Virus record (IMG/VR): IMGVR_UViG_3300019762_000004
Span: 1-37,983 of that record
Source of the DNA: a virus
Length of the DNA stretch: 37,983 bases
Direction: 5' to 3' (one strand)
The notes below the pieces were generated by a model. It saw only the letters and a program-made list of their open reading frames with translations. It did not search any database and had not been told where the DNA came from. Positions 16,679 through 22,710 of the stretch are shown piece by piece; position 1 is the stretch's first letter, and the number at the start of each line of letters is the position of its first letter. A program made the position numbers and the translations under genes.

Positions 16679-16912
16679 TTATTTAAAACTAATGTTTGCA
16701 ACCCTTCCTCTTTTATCTTCTTCAAAATCGTAAAAAGCACCACAGGATTGACAACATAATCCATCTAAGTGCGTACCTACTTTTTCATAAAATCTTCTTC
16801 TTTTTGATATTTTTCCATTTTTATTTATAAATCTCGTTTCTTTTGATATGAATTCCTCTTCAAACATTAATTCTCCATTACAAACTAGACATTTAGCAAT
16901 TTCATATTTCAT
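16679..16912 (-). CDS. Cys-rich small protein (77 aa)
   Basis: Four cysteines in zinc-ribbon-like pairs (CLVC at 8-11 and CCQSC near 53-57) enclose a basic segment (KNGKISKRRRF). The ribosome binding site AGAAGG is of the same type as its neighbours. It is the last gene of the leftward plasmid block. Metal binding is inferred and the function is unknown. Confidence 0.65.
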   Translation of the reverse strand: MKYEIAKCLVCNGELMFEEEFISKETRFINKNGKISKRRRFYEKVGTHLDGLCCQSCGAFYDFEEDKRGRVANISFK

Positions 16913-16939
16913 ATATACCTTCTTTCTAATAGATGTTAC

Positions 16940-17122
16940 CTAATCTTCTTCGTGAGATACAGTGTGCATCAAATCTATTGTAGTTCTAAAATCCAACTTG
17001 AATATTAATATACCTATAACTCCTAGATTTATTATAGTTGAGTGTTTTTGTCTGTCAAACTTGAAACCACACCACCTAGACGGATTTTTGCTTGCATCTA
17101 TTATAATTGTTAATCCCTTCAT
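16940..17122 (-). CDS. Hypothetical protein (60 aa)
   Basis: I chose ATG 17122 because GAAAGAGGTGTAAGG stands directly before it, the same leader as the 17417 gene; an upstream ATG at 17152 would overlap the previous gene and lacks this site. The protein opens KGLTIIIDASKNPSRWCGFK and has a hydrophobic stretch (IINLGVIGILIFKLDF) that could be a strand-rich core or a weak membrane helix. No family is recognised. Confidence 0.5.
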   Translation of the reverse strand: MKGLTIIIDASKNPSRWCGFKFDRQKHSTIINLGVIGILIFKLDFRTTIDLMHTVSHEED

Positions 17123-17144
17123 CCTTACACCTCTTTCTATTAAC

Positions 17145-17417
17145 CTACTCATATATTTCTATCTTCGGATTCCTTAAAACATCTTCAACTATCATTGTAG
17201 TAGATAGCACTTGGATTTTAACTCCTTTTGATATCTTAATCGATCCAGTTTGACTATTTCCCATGTTTATATTTACTATTTTTCCTCTTAATGCTCCATG
17301 CTTTACTTTTTCTATTGGTAACACATAACCTTTGTTATATATATGCCAAGTACTCATAAGTTTTATTAAATCACCATCATGAATCCACTCTTGTTGCTTT
17401 ACTATTATATTGCTCAT
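17145..17417 (-). CDS. Hypothetical beta-rich protein (90 aa)
   Basis: The ribosome binding site AAAGAGGTGTAAGG precedes ATG 17417. The alternating pattern (GYVLPIEKVKHGALRGKIVN; GSIKISKGVKIQVLSTTMIV) suggests a small beta-barrel or SH3/OB-like domain. It is part of the leftward operon behind repA. Function is unknown. Confidence 0.55.
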   Translation of the reverse strand: MSNIIVKQQEWIHDGDLIKLMSTWHIYNKGYVLPIEKVKHGALRGKIVNINMGNSQTGSIKISKGVKIQVLSTTMIVEDVLRNPKIEIYE

Positions 17418-17431
17418 CCTTACACCTCTTT

Positions 17432-17599
17432 CTACCTATAAAAATCTTCGTCTAATATCTGTTCAAAATTGATCATTGTTTTCTGTTCAACACTATAATG
17501 ACATTCGTCACACACTTTACTTTGATTTCCTTCTTCATCTAATCCATTATGCATACAGTTGTTACATATTTTGGTTATATCTTTAATCTTGTATCCCAT
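17432..17599 (-). CDS. Small zinc-ribbon protein (55 aa)
   Basis: ATG 17599 follows AAAGAGGTTGCC. The protein has CNNC (12-15) and CDEC (30-33), two Cys pairs separated by a short acidic turn, the layout of a zinc knuckle or ribbon. The C-terminus is acidic and helical (EQKTMINFEQILDEDF). It lies in the leftward operon between other Cys-containing mini-proteins. A zinc-dependent regulatory role is speculative. Confidence 0.6.
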   Translation of the reverse strand: MGYKIKDITKICNNCMHNGLDEEGNQSKVCDECHYSVEQKTMINFEQILDEDFYR

Positions 17600-17611
17600 G
17601 GCAACCTCTTT

Positions 17612-17660
17612 CTATAACTTTCTACCACACATAGGGCAGAAGATTATTGATAGCCTATAA
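17612..17660 (-). pseudogene. Possible remnant of a zinc-ribbon C-terminus
   Basis: In one leftward frame the sequence reads IIFCPMCGRKL before a stop, the classic end of a zinc ribbon, but it has no start codon or ribosome binding site and begins just after a stop. It overlaps the end of the 17655 gene in another frame. It looks like the tail of a decayed or fused gene. Evidence is limited to the short motif. Confidence 0.3.
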
Positions 17661-17846
17661 CTTATTCATTTTTTCGTGTTCTTTTATTAGTTCAACTGCC
17701 TTATCATTTAGCGCCAATGTCATACATTCATCGCAATTGTTATGTTCACTATTTGCATGATTATCAGATAGTCCAATTGCAGAAGGACACTGAGACAAAT
17801 CTACTTGTTCACTTACTAGCCAATTTAATAATAACTTTTCTTTCAT
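17655..17846 (-). CDS. Small hypothetical protein (63 aa)
   Basis: The leader GAGAGGTATAGT before ATG 17846 matches that of the next gene upstream (18167). Three cysteines and two His-rich turns (CPSAIGLSDNHANSEHNNCDEC) suggest a metal-binding loop between helices. The end (LIKEHEKMNKL) is helical. No family is recognised. Confidence 0.55.
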   Translation of the reverse strand: MKEKLLLNWLVSEQVDLSQCPSAIGLSDNHANSEHNNCDECMTLALNDKAVELIKEHEKMNKL

Positions 17847-17873
17847 ACTATACCTCTCTTCTTGATTGATAAC

Positions 17874-18167
17874 CTACAATACACTTTTTACCGCTTCCCA
17901 TAATGCATCACACAGTTCTTTGTTTTCAAACCTATTGCACCACTCGGTGTTTTTTTCTTCTACCATTACATCAAATTCGTTTTTATGATTCAAATACAAA
18001 CTATCAAATTTAGAACCTAGCATTTCAATCATCTTACCTATCGTTAGTTTTTCAGCCATGTTAATAGGTGAATCACCATGGAACATTATATCTTTTAATT
18101 TGTAATGACCCGATACGTTTGATACTCTATATTCTTCTAATTGCTTCTCTGTTATATGCTGTTTCAT
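17874..18167 (-). CDS. Hypothetical helical protein (97 aa)
   Basis: It is the first full-size gene after repA on the same strand, with leader AGAAGGTATAGT. The sequence is largely helical and acidic (EKLTIGKMIEMLGSKFDSLY; NKELCDALWEAVKSVL). The position behind a plasmid initiator makes a copy-control or maintenance role conceivable, but no partition or antitoxin motif is visible. Confidence 0.55.
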   Translation of the reverse strand: MKQHITEKQLEEYRVSNVSGHYKLKDIMFHGDSPINMAEKLTIGKMIEMLGSKFDSLYLNHKNEFDVMVEEKNTEWCNRFENKELCDALWEAVKSVL

Positions 18168-18182
18168 ACTATACCTTCTTTC

Positions 18183-18211
18183 TTGATTGATTCCCTCTTA
18201 TAGTGTATACT
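18183..18211 (+). promoter_or_regulatory. Possible promoter for an antisense RNA behind repA
   Basis: TTGATT (4/6 to the -35) is 17 bases from TATACT (18206-18211, 5/6). It faces right, against repA and the genes behind it, and the only matching downstream signal is the terminator hairpin at 18269-18298. Chance matches are common in AT-rich DNA. Confidence 0.4.
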
Positions 18212-18266
18212 TTACATATACCAAGTTAACGAGATATTCCCTATATCTTCTTATATATCTACCCAT
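18198..18266 (-). CDS. Mini-ORF, 22 residues, possible small toxin or leader peptide
   Basis: The frame starts at ATG 18266, nine bases after GAAGG, and reads MGRYIRRYREYLVNLVYVKY then TL. It is short, basic at the front and hydrophobic/aromatic at the end, an amphipathic composition. On the leftward mRNA its ribosome binding site lies within an imperfect stem (AATAG-ACCTT paired with AAGGT-CTATT), so translation may be repressed by structure. The candidate RNA on the other strand covers most of the frame. A chance frame is the main alternative. Confidence 0.35.
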   Translation of the reverse strand: MGRYIRRYREYLVNLVYVKYTL

Positions 18267-18299
18267 GAAATAGGACCTTCTATAAGGTTCTATTTTTTA
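18218..18299 (+). ncRNA. Candidate antisense RNA (about 80 nt) behind repA
   Basis: A rightward transcript from the promoter at 18183 would contain a 6-7-bp hairpin with loop TCCCT (AGATAT/ATATCT) and end at an 11-bp stem (AATAGGACCTT/AAGGTTCTATT, one G-U pair) followed by TTTTTAT. On this strand the stem is unbroken, while on the opposite strand the G-U becomes an A-C mismatch with no U-tract, so the terminator is built for this strand. It is complementary to the ribosome binding site and most of the 22-residue frame. A link to RepA_N copy control or a type I toxin pair is inference. Confidence 0.45.
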
Positions 18300-19001
18300 T
18301 ATCTCTCTTTCTATTATTGCGTTCAGATAGTTCAAATTACAGTAATCGTATTTAGTCAAATGCCTTTCAAATACTTCTAGCCAGTCATTAGTGTTAAAAT
18401 CTTCTATGAATCCTTCTAGCTTACTGTATTCATTGTTTGGATCATGATATCTAACAGGCTTACCAAAGGTTTTGATACTAAAATCATTCAATAGATTTAA
18501 TAACACAGTCGTCTTTTCATCGAAAAGATGTAAGTATTTAGTATCGTTATGCTTAGTCTCTTTACTCTCAGTATCATTACCAAGCGATTTTGACACTTCT
18601 AGATAAGTCATATCGACTATCCTAGATTTATCATTATGACTATTCAAAGTAGTATCAACACTTTCAGGCTTTAGAATATACATTCTATTCGGTTTGCCTT
18701 GCCCTTGTCTAACTTGTAGCATCAATCTAGCTTTAATTAATTCTTTCTTGTACCTATTAATAGTACTTGTCGAAACGCTCATGTATTCAGCTAACTTCTC
18801 ACAATCATAATAGAAGAATATAAAACCGTTATCATCTATCCAATCGTTTTTAATACTTAGGTCTTGCCTGTCTCTTAATATAGAATACATCATCTTGCAA
18901 CCATTAGAAATATTGCTATATATCCTATTATCATACAACTTTTTAGGTGTCTGAAAAAACGTAAGTGTTTCTTGATCGTTCTTGCTATATAATCTACTCA
19001 T
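18297..19001 (-). CDS. repA: RepA_N-type plasmid replication initiator
   Basis: This 234-residue protein would bind the plasmid origin and recruit host replisome parts. The start is ATG 19001, placed after a near-perfect AAGGAGGTGAT; an upstream GTG lies inside that site and is unlikely. Residues 15-95 carry the RepA_N pattern: FFQTPKKLYDN, SNGCKMMYSILRDRQDLSIK, NDWIDDNGFIFFYY, then a helix-turn-helix (AEYMSVSTSTINRYKKELIK). Residues 195-234 form the helical C-domain. RepA_N initiators are known from low-copy plasmids of Bacillota such as pAD1 and pSK41. The central linker holds repeated DNA (18541-18638), where the origin lies in this family. Confidence 0.88.
   Translation of the reverse strand: MSRLYSKNDQETLTFFQTPKKLYDNRIYSNISNGCKMMYSILRDRQDLSIKNDWIDDNGFIFFYYDCEKLAEYMSVSTSTINRYKKELIKARLMLQVRQGQGKPNRMYILKPESVDTTLNSHNDKSRIVDMTYLEVSKSLGNDTESKETKHNDTKYLHLFDEKTTVLLNLLNDFSIKTFGKPVRYHDPNNEYSKLEGFIEDFNTNDWLEVFERHLTKYDYCNLNYLNAIIEREI
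18541..18638. repeat. Iteron-like repeats inside repA (candidate plasmid origin)
   Basis: Three similar 11-mers occur in the same orientation: GTATCGTTATG (18541), GTATCATTACC (18571) and TTATCATTATG (18628). They lie in the variable linker of the initiator (residues about 121-153, peptides HNDK, GNDT, HNDT). In RepA_N plasmids the origin lies within the central part of rep, so the place is right. The copies are imperfect and the spacing is uneven (30 and 57 bases). Confidence 0.4.
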
Positions 19002-19027
19002 TGTTATCACCTCCTTTCTATAGTAAC

Positions 19028-19056
19028 ATTATAACACATAATCAATATAAAGTGAA
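19028..19056 (-). promoter_or_regulatory. repA promoter with extended -10
   Basis: On the minus strand TTCACT (4/6) is 17 bases from TATAAT preceded by TGT, an extended -10. It would start repA mRNA about 20 bases before ATG 19001. It lies back to back with the rightward promoter at 19076-19104. Confidence 0.65.
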
Positions 19057-19075
19057 ATAAAAATTAAATAAATGT

Positions 19076-19104
19076 TTGACTTTTACAACTGTAGATGATA
19101 TTAT
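19076..19104 (+). promoter_or_regulatory. Early rightward promoter
   Basis: TTGACT (5/6) is 17 bases from TATTAT (5/6). The transcript would begin near 19111 and carry AAGGGAGGTGAG, the ribosome binding site of the AbrB-like gene. This promoter is divergent from repA, so one regulator in the 120-base gap could control both directions. Confidence 0.75.
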
Positions 19105-19129
19105 ATAGATACAAGGGAGGTGAGCGACA

Positions 19130-19282
19130 ATGGCTTATACAGAAATAGGGAAGAAGTTCAGAAGACAAGGTGGAAGTAATATTATATCAATCAAGGACGT
19201 GCCTTTGTACTTAGATGTTAATGACAAAGATGATTACAAGGTAACTTACAGCAAGAACAAGATAGTTATAGAGAAGGAGTAG
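19130..19282 (+). CDS. AbrB/MazE-like small DNA-binding protein (50 aa)
   Basis: The first early gene has the swapped-hairpin pattern: KKFRRQGGSNIISIKDV (residues 8-24) followed by LYLDVNDKDDYKVTYSKNKI and a closing VIEKE, matching the 'R-QGNS...I-IP...L-...GD...V...I-I' signature of AbrB, MazE and SpoVT family proteins. Such proteins bind promoter DNA as dimers and may be antitoxins. The next gene (59 aa) does not look like a MazF toxin. Placement at the divergent repA/early promoters suggests autoregulation. The call is by pattern only. Confidence 0.55.
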   Translation: MAYTEIGKKFRRQGGSNIISIKDVPLYLDVNDKDDYKVTYSKNKIVIEKE

Positions 19283-19284
19283 AT

Positions 19285-19464
19285 ATGGAAAAGTATAATG
19301 TGCCAGACGTGATAAAGAACTATTACAGTGCTTATAACGCTATAGCCAATGTAGGCACAATGGAAAATTTGCCTAAAGAATTAGAAAAATTATGCTTAAA
19401 CGCAACTAGAGAATTATTAAAAATAAATCGTTATATTAATGACAAAAGAGATGCGGATCAATAG
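19285..19464 (+). CDS. Small hypothetical protein (59 aa)
   Basis: It starts two bases after the AbrB-like gene stop, with AAGGAG upstream, so the two are co-translated. Helical sequence (VIKNYYSAYNAIANVGTMEN; LEKLCLNATRELLKINRY) with no recognised domain. As partner of an AbrB-like protein a toxin role is conceivable but unsupported by any active-site motif. Confidence 0.55.
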   Translation: MEKYNVPDVIKNYYSAYNAIANVGTMENLPKELEKLCLNATRELLKINRYINDKRDADQ

Positions 19465-19492
19465 TTATTACTAAAGTAGAGGAGTAGATGAT

Positions 19493-19870
19493 ATGAAAAT
19501 TAAAATGGAAGAATTAAAGAACAGTTTGTTCATGGAATCAAAAGAAAAAAGTTTTACAGGGTTTACAGTAGAGAACAAAAATGATATTAACAATGAAACG
19601 TTTGAAGTTTTAAAAGAAGAAGCTAAGTATGTTAAGGTTATTGAAATTGCAAACACAAATTTATTTGTACGAGAAGATGTTCTAATAGAATCGTTATTGT
19701 CTGATAGCATTAAAACAATAGAGGGTGGAGATATATACGAACATGGCTATCCTGAGGCAAGATTAATGCCTTCTGACCATTACGAAAAATGTAATGAGTC
19801 ATTTAAAGAATCGGTTTGCGATGATTTCAACGAAAAGATTAATGAAATATTAAATGATTATTTACAGTAG
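19493..19870 (+). CDS. Hypothetical early protein (125 aa)
   Basis: AGAGGAG lies eight bases before ATG 19493. The middle (VKVIEIANTNLFVREDVLIE) is beta-alpha in pattern and the C-terminus is acidic and helical (DDFNEKINEILNDYLQ). It is part of a run of short early genes spaced 10-30 bases apart. No family is recognised. Confidence 0.6.
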   Translation: MKIKMEELKNSLFMESKEKSFTGFTVENKNDINNETFEVLKEEAKYVKVIEIANTNLFVREDVLIESLLSDSIKTIEGGDIYEHGYPEARLMPSDHYEKCNESFKESVCDDFNEKINEILNDYLQ

Positions 19871-19890
19871 AGTATAAGAGAGGGATTAAC

Positions 19891-20037
19891 ATGGATAACC
19901 ATTTAAAAGCTAAATTAGCACTAAGAGTTTTGTATAATGAAGCGCTAAGATGCAGTTTATTGACGGAAGAATTTTTAAAAGAACAACGAGATATTATTGA
20001 AGCAGCACTTAGTAAATTGTACGAAGAAGAAAAGTAG
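19891..20037 (+). CDS. Small helical early protein (48 aa)
   Basis: GAGAGGG lies before ATG 19891. It is probably all helical (LALRVLYNEALRCSLLTEEF; RDIIEAALSKLYEEEK). The spacing and leader type match its neighbours. Function is unknown. Confidence 0.5.
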   Translation: MDNHLKAKLALRVLYNEALRCSLLTEEFLKEQRDIIEAALSKLYEEEK

Positions 20038-20049
20038 AGAGGGGTTAAC

Positions 20050-20220
20050 ATGACAAAGTATGATTTAATTATAAAAAGTAAAAACAAAGAACAGGGCTTT
20101 GATGGCGAAGTTAAATTTACAGATTTAACATTTGAAAAATCAGTTGAAGTAGCAAAAATGTTTGATGATAATTATAGTTATGTATGCGAATACATTATAA
20201 AAGAATCGTTACCAGTTTAA
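20050..20220 (+). CDS. Small hypothetical early protein (56 aa)
   Basis: GAGAGGGG precedes ATG 20050. It has a beta-alpha-beta pattern (KYDLIIKSKNKE; FEKSVEVAKMFDDNYSYVCE). No motif is recognised. It is co-directional and tightly spaced with its neighbours. Confidence 0.5.
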   Translation: MTKYDLIIKSKNKEQGFDGEVKFTDLTFEKSVEVAKMFDDNYSYVCEYIIKESLPV

Positions 20221-20226
20221 AGTAGA

Positions 20227-20436
20227 ATGGTAGATGGTATCATGCTAAATACAACAAATTATTATGGTCCAGGTCATGTAGTAGCATTTAGCAGTAAGAG
20301 TGGCAACACAGTATATCAAAACGGTAAGATGTATAGGAAGAATAGAAACGGAACTTGGAAGGAGATAGTTAGAAATGAAGATAGAAACAATGGGATTAGA
20401 TGTATCAATAGAAAAGCTAGAGATAGGAAATCATAA
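20227..20436 (+). CDS. Small hypothetical protein (69 aa), overlapping the next gene
   Basis: The first 49 residues look protein-like, with a small beta fold (GPGHVVAFSSKSGNTVYQNG; YRKNRNGTWKEIV). The last 20 residues overlap the next gene in another frame and are Arg/Asn-rich. There is no strong ribosome binding site; ATG 20242 is an alternative start. The 62-base overlap is unusually long for this genome, so the 3' part may be extra coding space gained by read-through of an older stop. Confidence 0.45.
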   Translation: MVDGIMLNTTNYYGPGHVVAFSSKSGNTVYQNGKMYRKNRNGTWKEIVRNEDRNNGIRCINRKARDRKS

Positions 20437-20680
20437 AATACCATCATTGGTATTAAAAAATGAAGATGAAAAAATTAACTTAAAATTTGAAACTACATAT
20501 CAAGGCATGGAACACATGGCAGAGCAGATTATATCAGCATTATTTGACTATGACGAAGATATGGCTCATAGATTATATCAAGAGTTTGGCAATGTGGCTG
20601 ATTTAAAAGAGGAAAACAGGAAACTAAGTGAAAAAATGAACAATCTATTAGACGATATTATGGCTGATGAAGATAATTAA
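20375..20680 (+). CDS. Hypothetical early protein with C-terminal coiled coil (101 aa)
   Basis: AAGGAGAT lies ten bases before ATG 20375, a good start even though it lies within the previous frame. The N-terminal half is beta-rich (IEKLEIGNHKIPSLVLKNED) and the end is a heptad helix (LKEENRKLSEKMNNLLDDIM). It precedes another small coiled-coil gene. Function is unknown. Confidence 0.6.
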   Translation: MKIETMGLDVSIEKLEIGNHKIPSLVLKNEDEKINLKFETTYQGMEHMAEQIISALFDYDEDMAHRLYQEFGNVADLKEENRKLSEKMNNLLDDIMADEDN

Positions 20681-20721
20681 TTAAAACACTAAGCGATTAC
20701 GCTAACTTGGAGGTAAAATAG

Positions 20722-20889
20722 ATGGCTAACAACAACGAACTGCACGCATACCATAACTACAGCTTTGAAGATATGGTTGACAAGATAGTAGAATTAGAAG
20801 AAAAAGTTGTGGAATTGGAAGATGAATTAGTAAATGCTAATGATGAAAACGCAACTTTACAAGATCAATTAGACGAATTAGAGGGGTAA
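20722..20889 (+). CDS. Leucine-zipper-like small protein (55 aa)
   Basis: GGAGG lies before ATG 20722. From residue 18 it is a continuous acidic heptad repeat (DKIVELEEKVVELEDELVNA), so it probably forms a coiled-coil dimer. It may pair with a neighbour; no enzyme motif. Confidence 0.55.
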   Translation: MANNNELHAYHNYSFEDMVDKIVELEEKVVELEDELVNANDENATLQDQLDELEG

Positions 20890-20893
20890 TGAT

Positions 20894-21061
20894 ATGACCA
20901 GCTATGTAGACGAGCAAATGCGAAAACAGTACAACCAAGAACATCAAAACGATCATTATTTTAAAAAGGCTATAAGGTGTAAAAATTGTAAAGAAGTTCT
21001 TATAAGTGGAAAGAGCTATTGCGCAAATTGTGGAGTTCCAACAAACTATAAAAGGAGATAA
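20894..21061 (+). CDS. Small zinc-ribbon protein (55 aa)
   Basis: Two pairs, CKNC (29-32) and CANC (43-46), follow a basic, Gln-rich N-terminus (EQMRKQYNQEHQNDHYFKK). The arrangement is a compact zinc ribbon like that in short regulators. It lies three bases before the DUF1351 gene and its 3' end holds that gene's ribosome binding site (AAAAGGAG), so the two are translated together. Confidence 0.6.
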   Translation: MTSYVDEQMRKQYNQEHQNDHYFKKAIRCKNCKEVLISGKSYCANCGVPTNYKRR

Positions 21062-21064
21062 AAC

Positions 21065-22102
21065 ATGAATTTACAAGTAACTGAATTGAAAATAGGAAAA
21101 GTATCACCAGCACAAATAGAATGGAACGGAGCAGAGATTAAAGCATCATTGGATGTAGCGTTAGAGAACTGCAGAAATACAGTTGTTACTGAAGAAACTT
21201 TAAAAGGTTCTAAAAAGACTATGGCAGAGTTAAACAAACAAGCCAAAGCGATTGACGATTTTAGAAAAACTACTGTTAAGAATCTTAACCCAGACATTAA
21301 AAAGTTTGAATCCGAAGCAAAAGAACTTGTAACGATGATTAAAGAAGCTAGAACAGTAATCAGCGATCAGGCTGATAAGTTTGAAGCTGACAGAAAAGCT
21401 AAAAAAGAATCTGACGTTGCAATATTAATTTCTACTTGTAAAGAAGAATCTACGCTGAGAGACGAGTACAAAGATAGAATTGAATTGTTAGACAGTTACT
21501 TAAACGCTACAATGACACTTACCAAGATTAAAGCAGACATTGAGCAACAATTATCAGTATTGGCAGTAGAGCAACAATCGTTTGACAATAAGGTAGATAC
21601 GGTGAAAGCTTTTATTGATATTCTAAACGATACTTACGCTTTACAAGTGCCATTAGATTATGAAAATTTTAGCCACTTAATTAGCCTTGATGTATCGGAA
21701 CTTAAAACAAAGGTTGAAGAATTAGCACAGCGTAGACAAAAACAAGAATTTGAAGCTGCTGAAAGAATTAGATTAGAAGCTGAAAGACAAGCCAAAGAAG
21801 AAGCAGACAGAATAATTGCAGAAGAAAAAGCAAAGCAACAAGCGGAACTTGACAGAATCGAAGCAGAGAAACAAGCCGAGATTAATCGCAGAGTTCAAGA
21901 AGAAACAAAAGCAGTAAAAGAAGAAGCAGAGCAACAGATTGAGAAAGCTGAAACAGTGGCTAACATTTCAAATAGCTTTATGCCAGTTGAATCAGAAATA
22001 GAAGAACCTAGAATGGACAGATTTTATGCATTACTTGGAACAGCAGAAGAATTTGAAGCATTGGATAGATACTTAGAAGCTAGTGGAATCGAGGTGCAAT
22101 GA
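21065..22102 (+). CDS. DUF1351-type phage protein (recombination module)
   Basis: The protein (345 aa) matches the known layout of DUF1351 proteins from Gram-positive phages. It has a conserved beginning (LKIGKVSPAQIEWNGAEIKA; SKKTMAELNKQAKAIDDFRK), a helical middle and a long charged coiled coil (220-300, QAKEEADRIIAEEKAKQQAE). The family is found beside single-strand annealing proteins, as here, and is believed to assist recombination or DNA binding, though no activity is proven to my knowledge. The stop overlaps the start of the annealing protein. Confidence 0.8.
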   Translation: MNLQVTELKIGKVSPAQIEWNGAEIKASLDVALENCRNTVVTEETLKGSKKTMAELNKQAKAIDDFRKTTVKNLNPDIKKFESEAKELVTMIKEARTVISDQADKFEADRKAKKESDVAILISTCKEESTLRDEYKDRIELLDSYLNATMTLTKIKADIEQQLSVLAVEQQSFDNKVDTVKAFIDILNDTYALQVPLDYENFSHLISLDVSELKTKVEELAQRRQKQEFEAAERIRLEAERQAKEEADRIIAEEKAKQQAELDRIEAEKQAEINRRVQEETKAVKEEAEQQIEKAETVANISNSFMPVESEIEEPRMDRFYALLGTAEEFEALDRYLEASGIEVQ

Positions 22103-22710
22103 TGAAATTTAAAGAATTGTATGGTATCAATGTAGAGAAGAATGTAGAGAAAAAAGGCAGATTTAAATATTTAAGTTGGGCTCATGCGTGGAAATGGTTT
22201 GTAGAGCAATATCCAAACGCTACATACGAAGTGTTAAAAGACGAATCTAACAATTGTTATTTTGGGAACAAGGATACAGGCTACATGGTTTATACCAAAG
22301 TAACTGCCGGAGATTTAACTCACGAAATGTGGTTACCGGTTATGGATCATAACAACAAAGCAATCAAAAGTCCTGACATGATGGCTATTAACAAAGCCGT
22401 TATGAGATGTTTAGTTAAGAATCTTGCTATGTTTGGGCTGGGGCTTTATATTTATGCTGGCGAAGATTTGCCAAACGAAGAAGATACTCCACAACAGAAT
22501 GCTACCGACAAAACCAATCATAACAATGGCATATCTGAAAGCCAAGTAAAACGATTAAATGCTATAGCATGGAGCAAAGGTTATAACTTTGAATCGGTAT
22601 CTAAAACAGCTAAGTCTAAATACGGAGTAACAGACTTAAATACATTAACAAAAACACAATATGATGAACTTTGCAAAGGATATGAAGGTTTACCTAATGC
22701 CAAGAAATAA
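22102..22710 (+). CDS. Single-strand annealing protein, DUF1071/Sak3 type
   Basis: This 202-residue protein would anneal complementary single strands during phage recombination and replication-fork repair. The N-terminal 125 residues carry the family signature: KGRFKYLSWAHAWKWFVEQY, then MWLPVMDHNNKAI and MMAINKAVMRCLVKNLAMFG with LGLYIYAGEDLP. The C-terminal 50 residues form a small helical unit. I prefer ATG 22102 over 22099 because GAGGTG is then at usable distance. The DUF1351 gene before it and the nuclease after it make the usual recombination set. Confidence 0.85.
   Translation: MKFKELYGINVEKNVEKKGRFKYLSWAHAWKWFVEQYPNATYEVLKDESNNCYFGNKDTGYMVYTKVTAGDLTHEMWLPVMDHNNKAIKSPDMMAINKAVMRCLVKNLAMFGLGLYIYAGEDLPNEEDTPQQNATDKTNHNNGISESQVKRLNAIAWSKGYNFESVSKTAKSKYGVTDLNTLTKTQYDELCKGYEGLPNAKK

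Noticed and set aside
16962-17177. Rightward frame of 71 codons
   Set aside because: It is antisense to two leftward genes with strong leaders and begins in the bidirectionally terminated region without a ribosome binding site.
17612-17846. Frameshift joining the 63-residue protein to the zinc-ribbon tail
   Set aside because: The tail is in the +1 frame and an A-run lies near, but a stop (TGA) blocks the joining frame at the A-run, so a shift would have to occur later without a slippery sequence.
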